From NCBI GenBank assembly GCA_947485425.1, contig CANKSK010000048.1, positions 1 to 7,185 of the forward strand: DNA of 7,185 nt, in the 5' to 3' direction. Below are positions 1 to 6,558 of this stretch, in pieces; within the stretch, counting starts at the first letter, position 1, and each line of letters begins with the position of its first letter. The notes beneath the pieces are model-generated. The model searched no databases and was not told the origin of the DNA. It was given only the letters and a program-made list of their open reading frames with translations. Source of the stretch: Bacteroidota bacterium. GTDB lineage: Bacteria; Bacteroidota; Bacteroidia; AKYH767-A; CANKSK01. The translations under genes were made by a program, and so were the position numbers.

Positions 1-95
1 AATTTCCCAATTTCAACTCCTGCATCCCATTTTCCAGTTTGCCGCCAAAAGATTTTCCTTGGAAAAAAATCAAAAAAGAAAAGCATATTAAAAAA

Positions 96-117
96 TATTT
101 TGCAGTTTTGCAAAATA
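96..117. repeat. 9-bp perfect inverted repeat in the A/T-rich region upstream of mltD
   Basis: The arms TATTTTGCA (96-104) and TGCAAAATA (109-117) are perfectly complementary around the 4-nt loop GTTT. The repeat lies in a 289-bp leader (1-289) rich in A and T runs, in which I see no convincing gene. It ends about 170 bp before the transglycosylase start, so it could be a regulator site, a weak hairpin, or chance in biased sequence. No T-tract follows it, so it does not look like an intrinsic terminator for + strand transcription. The rest of 1-289 has no clear TAnnTTTG promoter element. Confidence 0.35.
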
Positions 118-289
118 GAGATAGGCAATTATTCGTTAATTTTTTTTTCATTGCAGGGAGATACGCATCAAAAATATGCATTTCAAGAGAAAAATCTGTA
201 AAAAAGATAAAAATAGGTTGTTTTGCCTAACTTTTTTAAAAAATATTCGTACACTTACAATTGATTAAAATTTAATTCGTTTAACACCC

Positions 290-1384
290 ATGATCAAGCG
301 CTTTGCACTTCCAATCCTTCCGGTTATTTTTATTGTGGCTCTTTTTACATTGAGCAGTATGGCGGTAGAAAATATGGATTCAAATACTGATGAAACCATT
401 GATAGCGTAGAAACTTTTGCTAGTAAAATAACCGTGAGTGATCGGTACATGGCTTCCTATACCGCCGATACCTCCAAGTTGAAACTTTGTAAGTATGAAA
501 GTTGTTTTGTTCCTGATTTTAGTGATCAGGAATATGAATACCGGATGAAAAAAATGAAAAGCAATATATCCTTGGTCTACAACAGCGATGTTAAAGGCTA
601 TATTCGGATGTATACCATGAAAAGACGCACGCTTGCTACCCGAATTATCGGACGCAGCTATGATTATTTTCCCAAATTGGAAGCAGAGCTCAAAAGACAA
701 AAAATGCCGGTAGAACTTAAAAATCTGGCCATCGTAGAATCGGCACTCAATATGGATGCGCTTTCTAAATGCGGGGCTTTGGGCCTATGGCAATTTATGC
801 CCGAAACGGCAAGAATGTATAAACTGAAAGTCAATGAAGAGATCGATGAACGCAAAGATCTCGATCGCGCTACGGTGGCTGCACTGAAATTTTTAAACGA
901 TTTGCACGCTACATACCATGATTGGTTGCTTGCCATCGCTGCCTACAACTGTGGAAATGGAAATGTAAATAAGGCCATCAAGAAAGGGAGAAGTCACGAC
1001 TTCTGGAAAATAAAAAAATACCTCCCTGAAGAAACCAGAGGATATGTTCCCGCCTTTATTGCGATGTGTTATATGATGAATTACTACCATGATCACAACT
1101 TAAAAGCTGTAGACCCTCAGTATATATCCGCGGATATGACCCCCGTAGAGCTCAAAAAAAATACATCCTTTCGCTCTATCGCCAAATTTCTTCCCATGAC
1201 CCCCGAAGAACTCGTGTTTTTTAATCCTGACATTGAAGTGAATGGCAAAATAGTAGTAAAAGATAGCCTGCCAACCATCAATATCCCCACTAGCCTCTAT
1301 TCTCTTTTTAAAGCCAATGAATCGCAAATGTATGATAAGGACATTGCCGAGGTTTTTCCAATAAAAAATACCACTGCAGACTAA
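290..1384 (+). CDS. Secreted lytic transglycosylase, MltD-like (SLT domain)
   Basis: This 364-aa protein is predicted to cleave the MurNAc-GlcNAc bond of peptidoglycan, leaving 1,6-anhydro-muropeptides, and to act in the periplasm. Residues 1-25 form a signal peptide: basic start MIKR, a hydrophobic core, and a likely cut after SMA (25). No lipobox cysteine is present, so it is probably soluble rather than a lipoprotein like E. coli MltD. The SLT domain covers about residues 122-270. It has the catalytic Glu150 in AIVES, the GLWQFMPETAR block (164-174), the AYNCGNGNV block (218-226) and ETRGYVPAF (248-256). This order is diagnostic of family 1 transglycosylases of the MltD type. Residues 284-335 resemble a degenerate LysM-like segment (a run of IAKFLPMTPEELVFFNP, ending in INIP), but this is uncertain. 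The ATG at 290 fits the signal peptide. There is no Shine-Dalgarno sequence, as usual in Bacteroidota. A lipoprotein gene follows 72 bp downstream on the same strand. Confidence 0.9.
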   Translation: MIKRFALPILPVIFIVALFTLSSMAVENMDSNTDETIDSVETFASKITVSDRYMASYTADTSKLKLCKYESCFVPDFSDQEYEYRMKKMKSNISLVYNSDVKGYIRMYTMKRRTLATRIIGRSYDYFPKLEAELKRQKMPVELKNLAIVESALNMDALSKCGALGLWQFMPETARMYKLKVNEEIDERKDLDRATVAALKFLNDLHATYHDWLLAIAAYNCGNGNVNKAIKKGRSHDFWKIKKYLPEETRGYVPAFIAMCYMMNYYHDHNLKAVDPQYISADMTPVELKKNTSFRSIAKFLPMTPEELVFFNPDIEVNGKIVVKDSLPTINIPTSLYSLFKANESQMYDKDIAEVFPIKNTTAD

Positions 1385-1456
1385 AGTTTAAAATTCATTT
1401 TCATTTTCAAATATTTATTTCTAATTTTCGGTACAAATTTTAAAAAATATTGTCCG

Positions 1457-2440
1457 ATGAAAAGATTTGCCTGGTCCGGGATTCTTCCCTTTGCTTTAGT
1501 ACTCAGTATTCTCTTTAGTGTAGGCTGCAAAAAAAACCAAACCGATGACACTGTGGTCACACCAAAAACGACTTCCGAGCCTTTGGATGTGAAAGTGAAA
1601 CAGTTTAACGCTGATGCCAATGCGTATAACGGAGAGTCTGATTTGGCAACGGATGAAGTCAATAACGCATTGAAGGATGTAAGTAATTTTGGACGCTATA
1701 GCGGACCACAAAGCATTGCTACAAGTCCCATGTGTGGCGTTACGGTAGATACCTCTCAAGCGGCAAATAAAATTATATATTTTAATTTTGATGGTGTTAC
1801 CCCTTGTTTTAGTCCTTCCAGAACACGCTCGGGTCAAATTAAAGTGCAGTTGACATCAGGATCCAATTGGAGCAATCAAGGTGCAGAACTAGCCCTTACA
1901 TTCATAAATTATAAGGTGACTCGATTGTCTGATAATAAATCTATTGCCATGAATGGTGTAAAAAAATTGACCAACATCAATGGCAATAATTGGTTGTTGT
2001 TTCTCACCGGTACGCAAAATCTAAAATATAAAGAGCGCGCCCTGAATATAAATGTTTCCTTCAGCGATGGAAGCTCGGCCGTTTGGAATTCTGCTAGAAC
2101 AACGGAATATAATTATAATCCAACCAACAAGGTCGTTAGCTTTACCGCAAATGGTGATACCACCATCAACAATAAAACATTTGTGGAGTCCTGGGGGGTA
2201 AATCGTTTTAATCAATCCTTCTCAACAAATTTTATCAAACCCTGGATTTCTAATAATTACTGTGATTTTGGTCGTCCAATATCTGGCGAGTTTAATCACA
2301 ATATTGCCAATGCCAATTATAATTTTATTCTGGGTGTTGATCAGCAAGGAAATGCCTCCAATCAAGCATGTGCCTATGGCTTTAAGGTTACCTGGACAGC
2401 CTTAAACGGAACCACCAATACTTCTATTCTCAGCTATTAA
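1457..2440 (+). CDS. Putative lipoprotein of unknown function with four conserved-looking cysteines
   Basis: This 327-aa protein begins MKRFAW with a hydrophobic stretch to residue 20 and a lipobox-like SVGC ending at Cys24, followed by KKNQ. Export and lipid attachment at Cys24 are therefore likely, although Ser at -3 is less usual than Leu. A polar, probably flexible linker follows (25-85). The remainder is rich in Asn, Ser and Thr with alternating hydrophobic positions, suggesting a beta-sandwich. Four further cysteines (93, 117, 269, 305) could form two disulfides. The segments SRTRSGQIKV (121-130), FINYKVTRL (149-157) and a C-terminal RPISG (273-277) recall a group of uncharacterised Bacteroidota surface lipoproteins that I know only from memory. 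No catalytic motif is visible. Upstream, TAATTTTC (1422-1429) matches the Bacteroidota -7 box at all but the last base, so the gene may have its own promoter. Transcription probably ends at the hairpin at 2470-2504. Confidence 0.8.
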   Translation: MKRFAWSGILPFALVLSILFSVGCKKNQTDDTVVTPKTTSEPLDVKVKQFNADANAYNGESDLATDEVNNALKDVSNFGRYSGPQSIATSPMCGVTVDTSQAANKIIYFNFDGVTPCFSPSRTRSGQIKVQLTSGSNWSNQGAELALTFINYKVTRLSDNKSIAMNGVKKLTNINGNNWLLFLTGTQNLKYKERALNINVSFSDGSSAVWNSARTTEYNYNPTNKVVSFTANGDTTINNKTFVESWGVNRFNQSFSTNFIKPWISNNYCDFGRPISGEFNHNIANANYNFILGVDQQGNASNQACAYGFKVTWTALNGTTNTSILSY

Positions 2441-2469
2441 CGGATAATATTTCTGAAAATAATTATTTT

Positions 2470-2504
2470 TTAAAAGGGATGTCATACAATGGCATCCCTT
2501 TTAA
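2470..2504. terminator. Bidirectional intrinsic terminator between the lipoprotein and YkgJ-type genes
   Basis: The arms 2470-2481 (TTAAAAGGGATG) and 2493-2504 (CATCCCTTTTAA) are perfectly complementary over 12 bp. The stem continues through a T-G wobble and three more pairs to a 3-nt loop, ACA (2486-2488). The G/C core GGGATG/CATCCC is flanked by an A-tract and a T-tract, so on either strand the RNA is a hairpin followed by U residues. It lies 30 bp after the lipoprotein stop on the + strand. On the - strand it contains the stop codon of the cysteine-cluster gene (2503-2501), so one element serves both convergent genes. Confidence 0.85.
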
Positions 2505-2998
2505 GCAGATGGATAGGCCTTTTTGAGGCCTTCAACGACCTCTGCTACTGCCGGGCAAATCATCGTATTGAAATAGGTTATTTTTAATTTTTGATAGATG
2601 TTTCTCTGCGAGGTATGCGGAAATTCTCTGCAGGCATTGGGCCTTGATTCATAAACACTGCAATAATGGTCTGAGAGAAGAAAAGGACAAGGAAGTGTTT
2701 TGAAAATATAATCAGCATCTTCATCAATCTTTACATATTGAGAGGTGAATTCCGCAGGCGTTTTTCTAAAGTGTGCTGCCAATCGGCTGATGTCTTTGTC
2801 TAGAAGCAAAGGTCCTGCAGTCTTGCAGCAATTCGCGCATTGAAGACAATCAATATTTTCAAAAGCTTTATCATGCAATGTATGTGTGAGCAAATCCAAA
2901 TCGGCCGGTTTCTTTTGCTTCAGTTTCTCAAGAAATTTTTTATTCTCTCCCGATTTGGTTTTGGCTTTTTCCAGCATTTTTTGGTAGGACTCTAACAT
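2501..2998 (-). CDS. YkgJ/UPF0153-type cysteine-cluster protein (putative metal or Fe-S cluster binding)
   Basis: This 165-aa cytoplasmic protein has the cysteine pattern of the YkgJ (CxxCxxCC) family: C51, C54, C57 and C58 in CLQCANCC, then C104 in LPCPFL, C113 in HYCSVY, C123 in RPNACREFP, and C148 in MICPA. The family is annotated as zinc- or iron-binding from its cysteines; its biochemical role is not established, and I assign none. The N-terminal 30 residues are Lys/Glu-rich and probably helical. I chose the ATG at 2998 because GGAAG lies just upstream of it and a TAnnTTTG promoter element lies at 3026-3019. An in-frame ATG at 3031 would sit upstream of that promoter and adds 11 atypical residues (MCIFVFIKNGS). 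The gene is monocistronic, divergent from recX, and ends inside the shared terminator. Confidence 0.85.
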   Translation of the reverse strand: MLESYQKMLEKAKTKSGENKKFLEKLKQKKPADLDLLTHTLHDKAFENIDCLQCANCCKTAGPLLLDKDISRLAAHFRKTPAEFTSQYVKIDEDADYIFKTLPCPFLLSDHYCSVYESRPNACREFPHTSQRNIYQKLKITYFNTMICPAVAEVVEGLKKAYPSA

Positions 2999-3018
2999 GC
3001 TTCCGTTTTTTATAAACA

Positions 3019-3026
3019 CAAAAATA
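3019..3026 (-). promoter_or_regulatory. Probable -7 promoter element of the YkgJ-type gene
   Basis: On the - strand the sequence reads TATTTTTG, an exact match to the Bacteroidota -7 consensus TAnnTTTG. It places a transcript start near 3015, giving a leader of about 16 nt that includes GGAAG before the ATG at 2998. I see no good TTTG-type -33 element at the expected distance, so the call is moderate. Confidence 0.45.
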
Positions 3027-3076
3027 CACATATCAATAGAAATCTTATGCGTTTCCGAATGCCAACCATTTTTTCC

Positions 3077-3109
3077 TTTGTTGCTGTATCAGTCATTTTT
3101 CTATATTTG
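3077..3109 (+). promoter_or_regulatory. Probable recX promoter (Bacteroidota -33/-7 type)
   Basis: TATATTTG at 3102-3109 matches TAnnTTTG exactly. TTTG at 3077-3080 lies 21 nt upstream, and TTG at 3081-3083 is an alternative -33 with an 18-nt spacer. Transcription would begin near 3113, giving a leader of roughly 43 nt before the ATG at 3156. It is divergent from the YkgJ-type promoter about 50 bp away. Confidence 0.55.
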
Positions 3110-3155
3110 TAAGTGTCAAAAAGGCGGAAGAAGCGTATCCTAAAAGCGATATTGC

Positions 3156-3641
3156 ATGTATATGGAATCAAGTAAAAAAAAGTTTTATACCCCCGAGCAA
3201 GCCATGAACAAGGCCATGTCTTATTGCGCTTACCAAGAGCGTTGTCATCAGGAGGTGAAAAATAAATTGTATGAATGGGGTTTGCATAAAAAAGAGGTAG
3301 AAGAAATCTGTAGCCGATTGATTGTTGAAGGTTTTTTAAATGAAGAAAGATTTGCCATCGCTTTTGTCGGTGGAAAATTTCGCATCAAGAAATGGGGAAG
3401 AATACGCATCATTAAAGAGTTGGAAATGCGCAATGTTTCTTCCTATTGCATCCGGAAAGGATTACAAGAAATTTCAGATGCCGACTACAGAAAGCTGATT
3501 AGCAAATATGTTGATGAAAAGAAAAAGGAAGTCAAAGAGCCCAACCCTTTGAAAAAAAAGTATAAAATAGCCTCATCGATTATTTCCAAAGGCTTTGAAC
3601 CGGAAATGGTTTGGGAAGCCTTGAAGGAAGATATTTCATGA
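3156..3641 (+). CDS. recX: Regulatory protein RecX
   Basis: This 161-aa protein matches the RecX family, which binds RecA filaments and inhibits recombinase and coprotease activity in the cytoplasm. The length is typical. The most diagnostic part is residues 59-91: GFLNEERFAIAFV, then KFRIKKWGR and RIIKELEMR, which is the conserved GF-(L/I)-(N/D)-(D/E)-xR-(F/Y)-A core followed by the K-x-WG-x-x-R-I-x-x-EL helix. Helical repeats precede it (AMNKAMSYCAYQERC, 16-30) and follow it (KYKIASSIISKGF, 135-147), as expected for the tandem three-helix architecture. An in-frame stop at 3141 limits the start to ATG 3156 or the ATG 6 nt later (3162). There is no recA next door, so regulation by cotranscription with recA is not suggested here. 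The downstream prfB starts 27 bp after the stop, and its promoter overlaps the 3' end of recX. An eight-A run (3174-3181) lies in codons 7-9. Confidence 0.9.
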   Translation: MYMESSKKKFYTPEQAMNKAMSYCAYQERCHQEVKNKLYEWGLHKKEVEEICSRLIVEGFLNEERFAIAFVGGKFRIKKWGRIRIIKELEMRNVSSYCIRKGLQEISDADYRKLISKYVDEKKKEVKEPNPLKKKYKIASSIISKGFEPEMVWEALKEDIS

Positions 3642-3664
3642 AGTAAAATATTTGTGTACCTTTG
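3634..3664 (+). promoter_or_regulatory. Probable prfB promoter
   Basis: TACCTTTG at 3657-3664 is an exact TAnnTTTG -7 element. TTTC at 3634-3637, inside the last codons of recX, is a one-mismatch -33 element with a 19-nt spacer. Only four bases (CGGC) separate the -7 element from the prfB ATG, so the transcript should be leaderless or nearly so. Read-through from the recX promoter is also possible. Confidence 0.6.
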
Positions 3665-3668
3665 CGGC

Positions 3669-4761
3669 ATGATTACCATAGAACAACTAAAAGACTTGAA
3701 GGAACGCTGTGAGGCCTTGAGGAGGCATCTTTGACGTCGATATAAAACTTTCTGAAATCGCCCGTGATGAGGCAACCACGCATGCTCCCGGTTTTTGGGA
3801 CGACCCTGCCAAGGCAGAGATTTTATTGCGGGAAATCAAACTGAAAAAAAATTGGACCGATGATTATACACAGCTGACACAAGCAGTGGAAGATCTATTC
3901 GTTTTTCACGATTTTTACAAGGCCGAAGAGGTTACCGAACTAGAGATGGATCAGCAGTTTCTGGAAACAGAAAAACAGATGGATGCCCTTGAGTTTAAAA
4001 GTATGCTCAGCGGGGAAGAAGATGTGTTAAGCGCCATCTTAAACGTCAATTCCGGCGCAGGAGGTACTGAAAGTCAAGATTGGGCCGAAATGTTGATGCG
4101 TATGTATATTCGTTGGGGAGAACGCAATGGATATAAAGTACGTGAACTTGATTATCAAAAAGGCGATGGTGCAGGTATTCGATCTGCTACCCTTGAATTT
4201 GAAGGTGAATATGCCTATGGATATCTAAAAGCAGAAAATGGCGTTCATCGTTTGGTGCGCATTTCTCCTTTTGATTCCAATGCCAGAAGACATACTTCTT
4301 TTGCTTCTATTTTTGTTTATCCCTTGTTAGATGATCGCATCAAAATAGAAATAAATCCTGCAGATATTACCTTTGATACCTTCAGATCCGGTGGTGCCGG
4401 AGGTCAAAATGTCAATAAGGTTGAAACAGCTGTTCGCCTGAGGCATTTACCAAGTGGAATTATTATTGAATGTCAGCAAGAACGTTCTCAGCTTCAAAAC
4501 AAAGAGAAAGCCATAAAAATGCTGAAGTCACAATTGTACGAACTTGAATTGAGAACGCGCAATGAGGCCAAGGCTGCCGTTGAAAGTACAAAACGGAAAA
4601 TTGAATGGGGCTCTCAAATCAGGAGCTATGTGATGCATCCCTACAAACTAGTCAAAGATATTCGCACGGGCGTTGAAACCTCCAATGTGCAAGCGGTGAT
4701 GGATGGTGATTTAAATGATTTTATCAAAGCCTATTTGATGGAATTTAGTGAACACAAATAA
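3669..4761 (+). CDS. prfB: Peptide chain release factor 2 (RF2), expressed by +1 programmed frameshift
   Basis: RF2 recognises UGA and UAA stop codons in the ribosomal A site and triggers peptide release. The coding sequence is 3669-3731 joined to 3733-4761, skipping T3732, and gives 363 aa, close to the E. coli length of 365. Frame 1 encodes [20 protein letters not shown] plus Leu and then hits TGA (3732-3734). After the shift it continues [20 protein letters not shown], then FWDDPAKAE. An N-terminal helical domain is followed by [12 protein letters not shown], then the stop-codon-reading tripeptide Ser-Pro-Phe (199-201) and the catalytic GGQ (244-246) in [15 protein letters not shown] rather than PxT separates RF2 from RF1. 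The C-terminus has [11 protein letters not shown] and [10 protein letters not shown], both typical. The ATG at 3669 is preceded by no Shine-Dalgarno sequence. A TTG at 3826 would remove the first 52 residues and is not the start. The gene is convergent with ansA, with 2 bp between the stops. Confidence 0.97.
3720..3735 (+). promoter_or_regulatory. RF2 +1 programmed ribosomal frameshift site
   Basis: The site reads AGGAGG (3720-3725), CAT, CTT (3729-3731), TGA (3732-3734), C. This is the canonical RF2 arrangement: an internal Shine-Dalgarno sequence three bases before a CTT slip codon, then a UGA with an unfavourable following C. When RF2 is scarce the ribosome pauses at UGA, tRNA-Leu slips forward by one base, and reading resumes at GAC (3733). 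When RF2 is plentiful the ribosome terminates after 21 residues. The mechanism is established for E. coli; that it operates here is inferred from the exact match. Confidence 0.97.
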
Positions 4762-4763
4762 AA

Positions 4764-5777
4764 TTATCCGTTCATCATTTCTCCGCGAAGGGATTGCGGC
4801 AAGAGCGCTTCAATTTCTTGTTTTGATAGTCCTTTCCCAAGCAGATACATCAGTTTGGCAATGGCAGATTCTGTGGTGATATCTGAACCCCCAATCACAC
4901 CGATACTTTTCAGTGATGCACTGGTTTCATAAAGTCCCAGTTCAACGGTTCCTCCTCCACATTGTGTTACATCATAAATAATTATGCCTTGCTCGATAGC
5001 CATTTGTAAGGCATCGATAAACCAAGGATCCGTAGGTGCATTGCCAGACCCAAAAGCTTCTAAAACCAAGGCTTTCATGCCCGGGGTTTTGAGGATGGCT
5101 TGAACAAAGGATTCCGTGATGCCGGGAAATAATTTTAACAATCCTACTGAAGGGTCTAGCTTGGTGTGAATTTGCAGCTTGTTTTTATTTACAGGCATAA
5201 TAAACTCCGTGTTGTATCGGATATGCACCCCTGCTTCAGCCAAGGCCGGATAATTGACAGATTGAAACGCTTCAAATTTTACTGAATTGTACTTTGATGC
5301 GCGATTGCCTCTGTATAATTTGTAGTCAAAATAAATACAAACTTCCGGGATGATTGGATGATCGGAAGCTGCAATTTCAATAGCGGTAACGAGATTCTCT
5401 CTTGCATCTGTTCGTATTTCTCCAACTGGCAGCTGAGAGCCAGTTAATACAACGGGTTTGGCCAGGTCTTCGAACATAAAGCTCAACGCAGAAGCGGTAT
5501 AGGCCATCGTATCAGATCCATGAAGGATGACAAATCCATCGTATGCATCATAGGCGGAAAAAATAAGTTCTGCAATTCGCACCCAGGCCTCGGGTTGCAT
5601 ATTGGAAGAATCAATAATAGGGTTAAAAGAATGCACATCAATGGCGTAAGCAAATCTTTTTAATTCTGGAGCCTGTTTGCTTAACTCTTCGAAATTGAAT
5701 GATTTTAAAGAACCCGTTTCAGGGTCTTTCATCATGCCAATGGTGCCTCCGGTATATATGAGAAGTATTTTTTTCAT
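4764..5777 (-). CDS. ansA: Type I (cytosolic) L-asparaginase
   Basis: This 337-aa enzyme is predicted to hydrolyse L-asparagine to aspartate and ammonia. It has no signal peptide, and its length matches E. coli AnsA (338 aa), which argues for the cytosolic type I rather than the periplasmic type II. The first catalytic Thr is Thr12 in YTGGTIGMM. The second block is HGSDTMAYTASALSFM (86-101), with Ser88 where E. coli AnsA has Thr, then Asp89. The catalytic Lys is Lys162 in YRGNRASK. Further family blocks are VLTGSQLPV (110-118), GSGNAPTDPW, a TQCGGGTVELG segment, GVIGGSDITTESAIAKL and LRGEMM near the C-terminus. I chose the ATG at 5777 (MKKILLIYT); a TTG two codons earlier is possible but unlikely. 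It lies 12 bp downstream of tatD on the same strand, probably in one transcript. No terminator is visible between its stop and prfB. Confidence 0.92.
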   Translation of the reverse strand: MKKILLIYTGGTIGMMKDPETGSLKSFNFEELSKQAPELKRFAYAIDVHSFNPIIDSSNMQPEAWVRIAELIFSAYDAYDGFVILHGSDTMAYTASALSFMFEDLAKPVVLTGSQLPVGEIRTDARENLVTAIEIAASDHPIIPEVCIYFDYKLYRGNRASKYNSVKFEAFQSVNYPALAEAGVHIRYNTEFIMPVNKNKLQIHTKLDPSVGLLKLFPGITESFVQAILKTPGMKALVLEAFGSGNAPTDPWFIDALQMAIEQGIIIYDVTQCGGGTVELGLYETSASLKSIGVIGGSDITTESAIAKLMYLLGKGLSKQEIEALLPQSLRGEMMNG

Positions 5778-5789
5778 CTGCAAAGGATA

Positions 5790-6554
5790 TCAAAGATTAA
5801 AAATTGCTTTCGCATTTTTTGTGGTTTTGTCTGCCACCTCATTCAAGGAAATACCCAGAACATCAGCCATTTTAATGGCTACCAATTCTAGATAGGCAGG
5901 TTCGTTGCGCTTGCCTCTGTGCGGTATCGGCGCAAGGTATGGCGCATCGGTTTCAAGCACCAATTTGTCAATGCCAATGCTTGGCAGTATTTTATCAAGA
6001 CCGGCATTTTTAAAACTCAAGACCCCGCCAATTCCTAGGTAAAATCCCAAGTCTAAAACCTTTTTCGCCATTTCTTCTGTGCCACTAAAACAATGAAAAA
6101 TACCCGAGGGTATATCATTTCTATTGTTCATCAATTCAAGAATGAAATCAAAAGATTCTCTGCAGTGAATGACTACCGGAAGTTTTAATTCAACAGCCCA
6201 ATCGAGTTGCTTTTCCAAGGCTTGTTTTTGCTCCCGAAAGTGTGTTTTGTCCCAATATAAATCCAACCCGATTTCTCCAATGGCGCAAAAGGCGTTTTTT
6301 GAGAGATGATTTTCAATCCGCTTCAGCTGCGACAGATAGTCGGCATGAACAGAACACGGATGCAATCCCATCATTGGAATGCAATTTTCAGGATATCTTT
6401 CACTTAAATCCAACATGGGCCTGATGGATGCCGAATCAATATTGGGCATCAGAAAACGGCTGATTCCCTTATCCATCGCTACTTGCAAAAGAGTATCAAT
6501 ATCAGCAGAAAATTCTTCTGCATACAAATGGATATGCGTATCTATAAAATTCAC
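5790..6554 (-). CDS. TatD family metal-dependent hydrolase (putative DNase)
   Basis: This 254-aa cytoplasmic protein of the amidohydrolase-fold TatD family has all expected metal ligands: the HxH pair His7/His9 in FIDTHIHLY, Glu94 in AIGEIGLDLYWD, His130 in PVVIHCRES, His154 in GIFHCFSG, and Asp203 in LVLETDAPYLAP. HRGKRNEPAYL (212-222) is the usual block after the aspartate. Family members have 3'-5' exonuclease or DNase activity and have been linked to DNA repair and D-Tyr-tRNA deacylation; which applies here cannot be told. The start is GTG at 6554: the in-frame codons above it contain no other start before a stop, and it places THIHL exactly at the N-terminus as in relatives. It is the first gene of the probable tatD-ansA transcript and is divergent from the GT9 gene with 55 bp between the starts. 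Confidence 0.92.
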   Translation of the reverse strand: MNFIDTHIHLYAEEFSADIDTLLQVAMDKGISRFLMPNIDSASIRPMLDLSERYPENCIPMMGLHPCSVHADYLSQLKRIENHLSKNAFCAIGEIGLDLYWDKTHFREQKQALEKQLDWAVELKLPVVIHCRESFDFILELMNNRNDIPSGIFHCFSGTEEMAKKVLDLGFYLGIGGVLSFKNAGLDKILPSIGIDKLVLETDAPYLAPIPHRGKRNEPAYLELVAIKMADVLGISLNEVADKTTKNAKAIFNL

Positions 6555-6558
6555 GTGG

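Noticed and set aside
1..25. Possible 5' end of a - strand gene (ATG at 25, reading MQELKLGN toward the left edge)
   Set aside because: Eight codons are too few to judge, and no clear promoter or ribosome binding site supports it.
54..66. Palindrome-like TTTTCC-TT-GGAAAA as a terminator
   Set aside because: The 2-nt loop is too small for a stable hairpin and no T-tract follows.
39..230. 63-codon open frame, + strand, upstream of mltD
   Set aside because: It starts at TTG, is dominated by Lys, Ile and Phe from A/T-rich DNA, and resembles no protein I know.
1381..1662. 93-codon open frame, - strand, across the start of the lipoprotein gene
   Set aside because: It overlaps the lipoprotein signal peptide on the opposite strand and has no recognisable features or promoter.
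2999..3031. Upstream ATG at 3031 as the start of the cysteine-cluster gene
   Set aside because: It lies upstream of the likely -7 promoter element (3026-3019), while the ATG at 2998 has GGAAG before it. The extra 11 residues are hydrophobic and do not look like a family N-terminus or a full signal peptide.
3669..3734. prfB as a pseudogene because of the in-frame TGA at codon 22, or prfB starting at TTG 3826
   Set aside because: The TGA sits in the exact RF2 frameshift context (AGGAGG-CAT-CTT-TGA-C), the +1 frame encodes a normal RF2 continuation, and the joined protein has the expected full length. Starting at 3826 would remove the first 52 residues.
5677..5895. 72-codon open frame, + strand, across the ansA-tatD junction
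   Set aside because: It lies antisense to two well-supported genes, and its sequence is not protein-like beyond being open.
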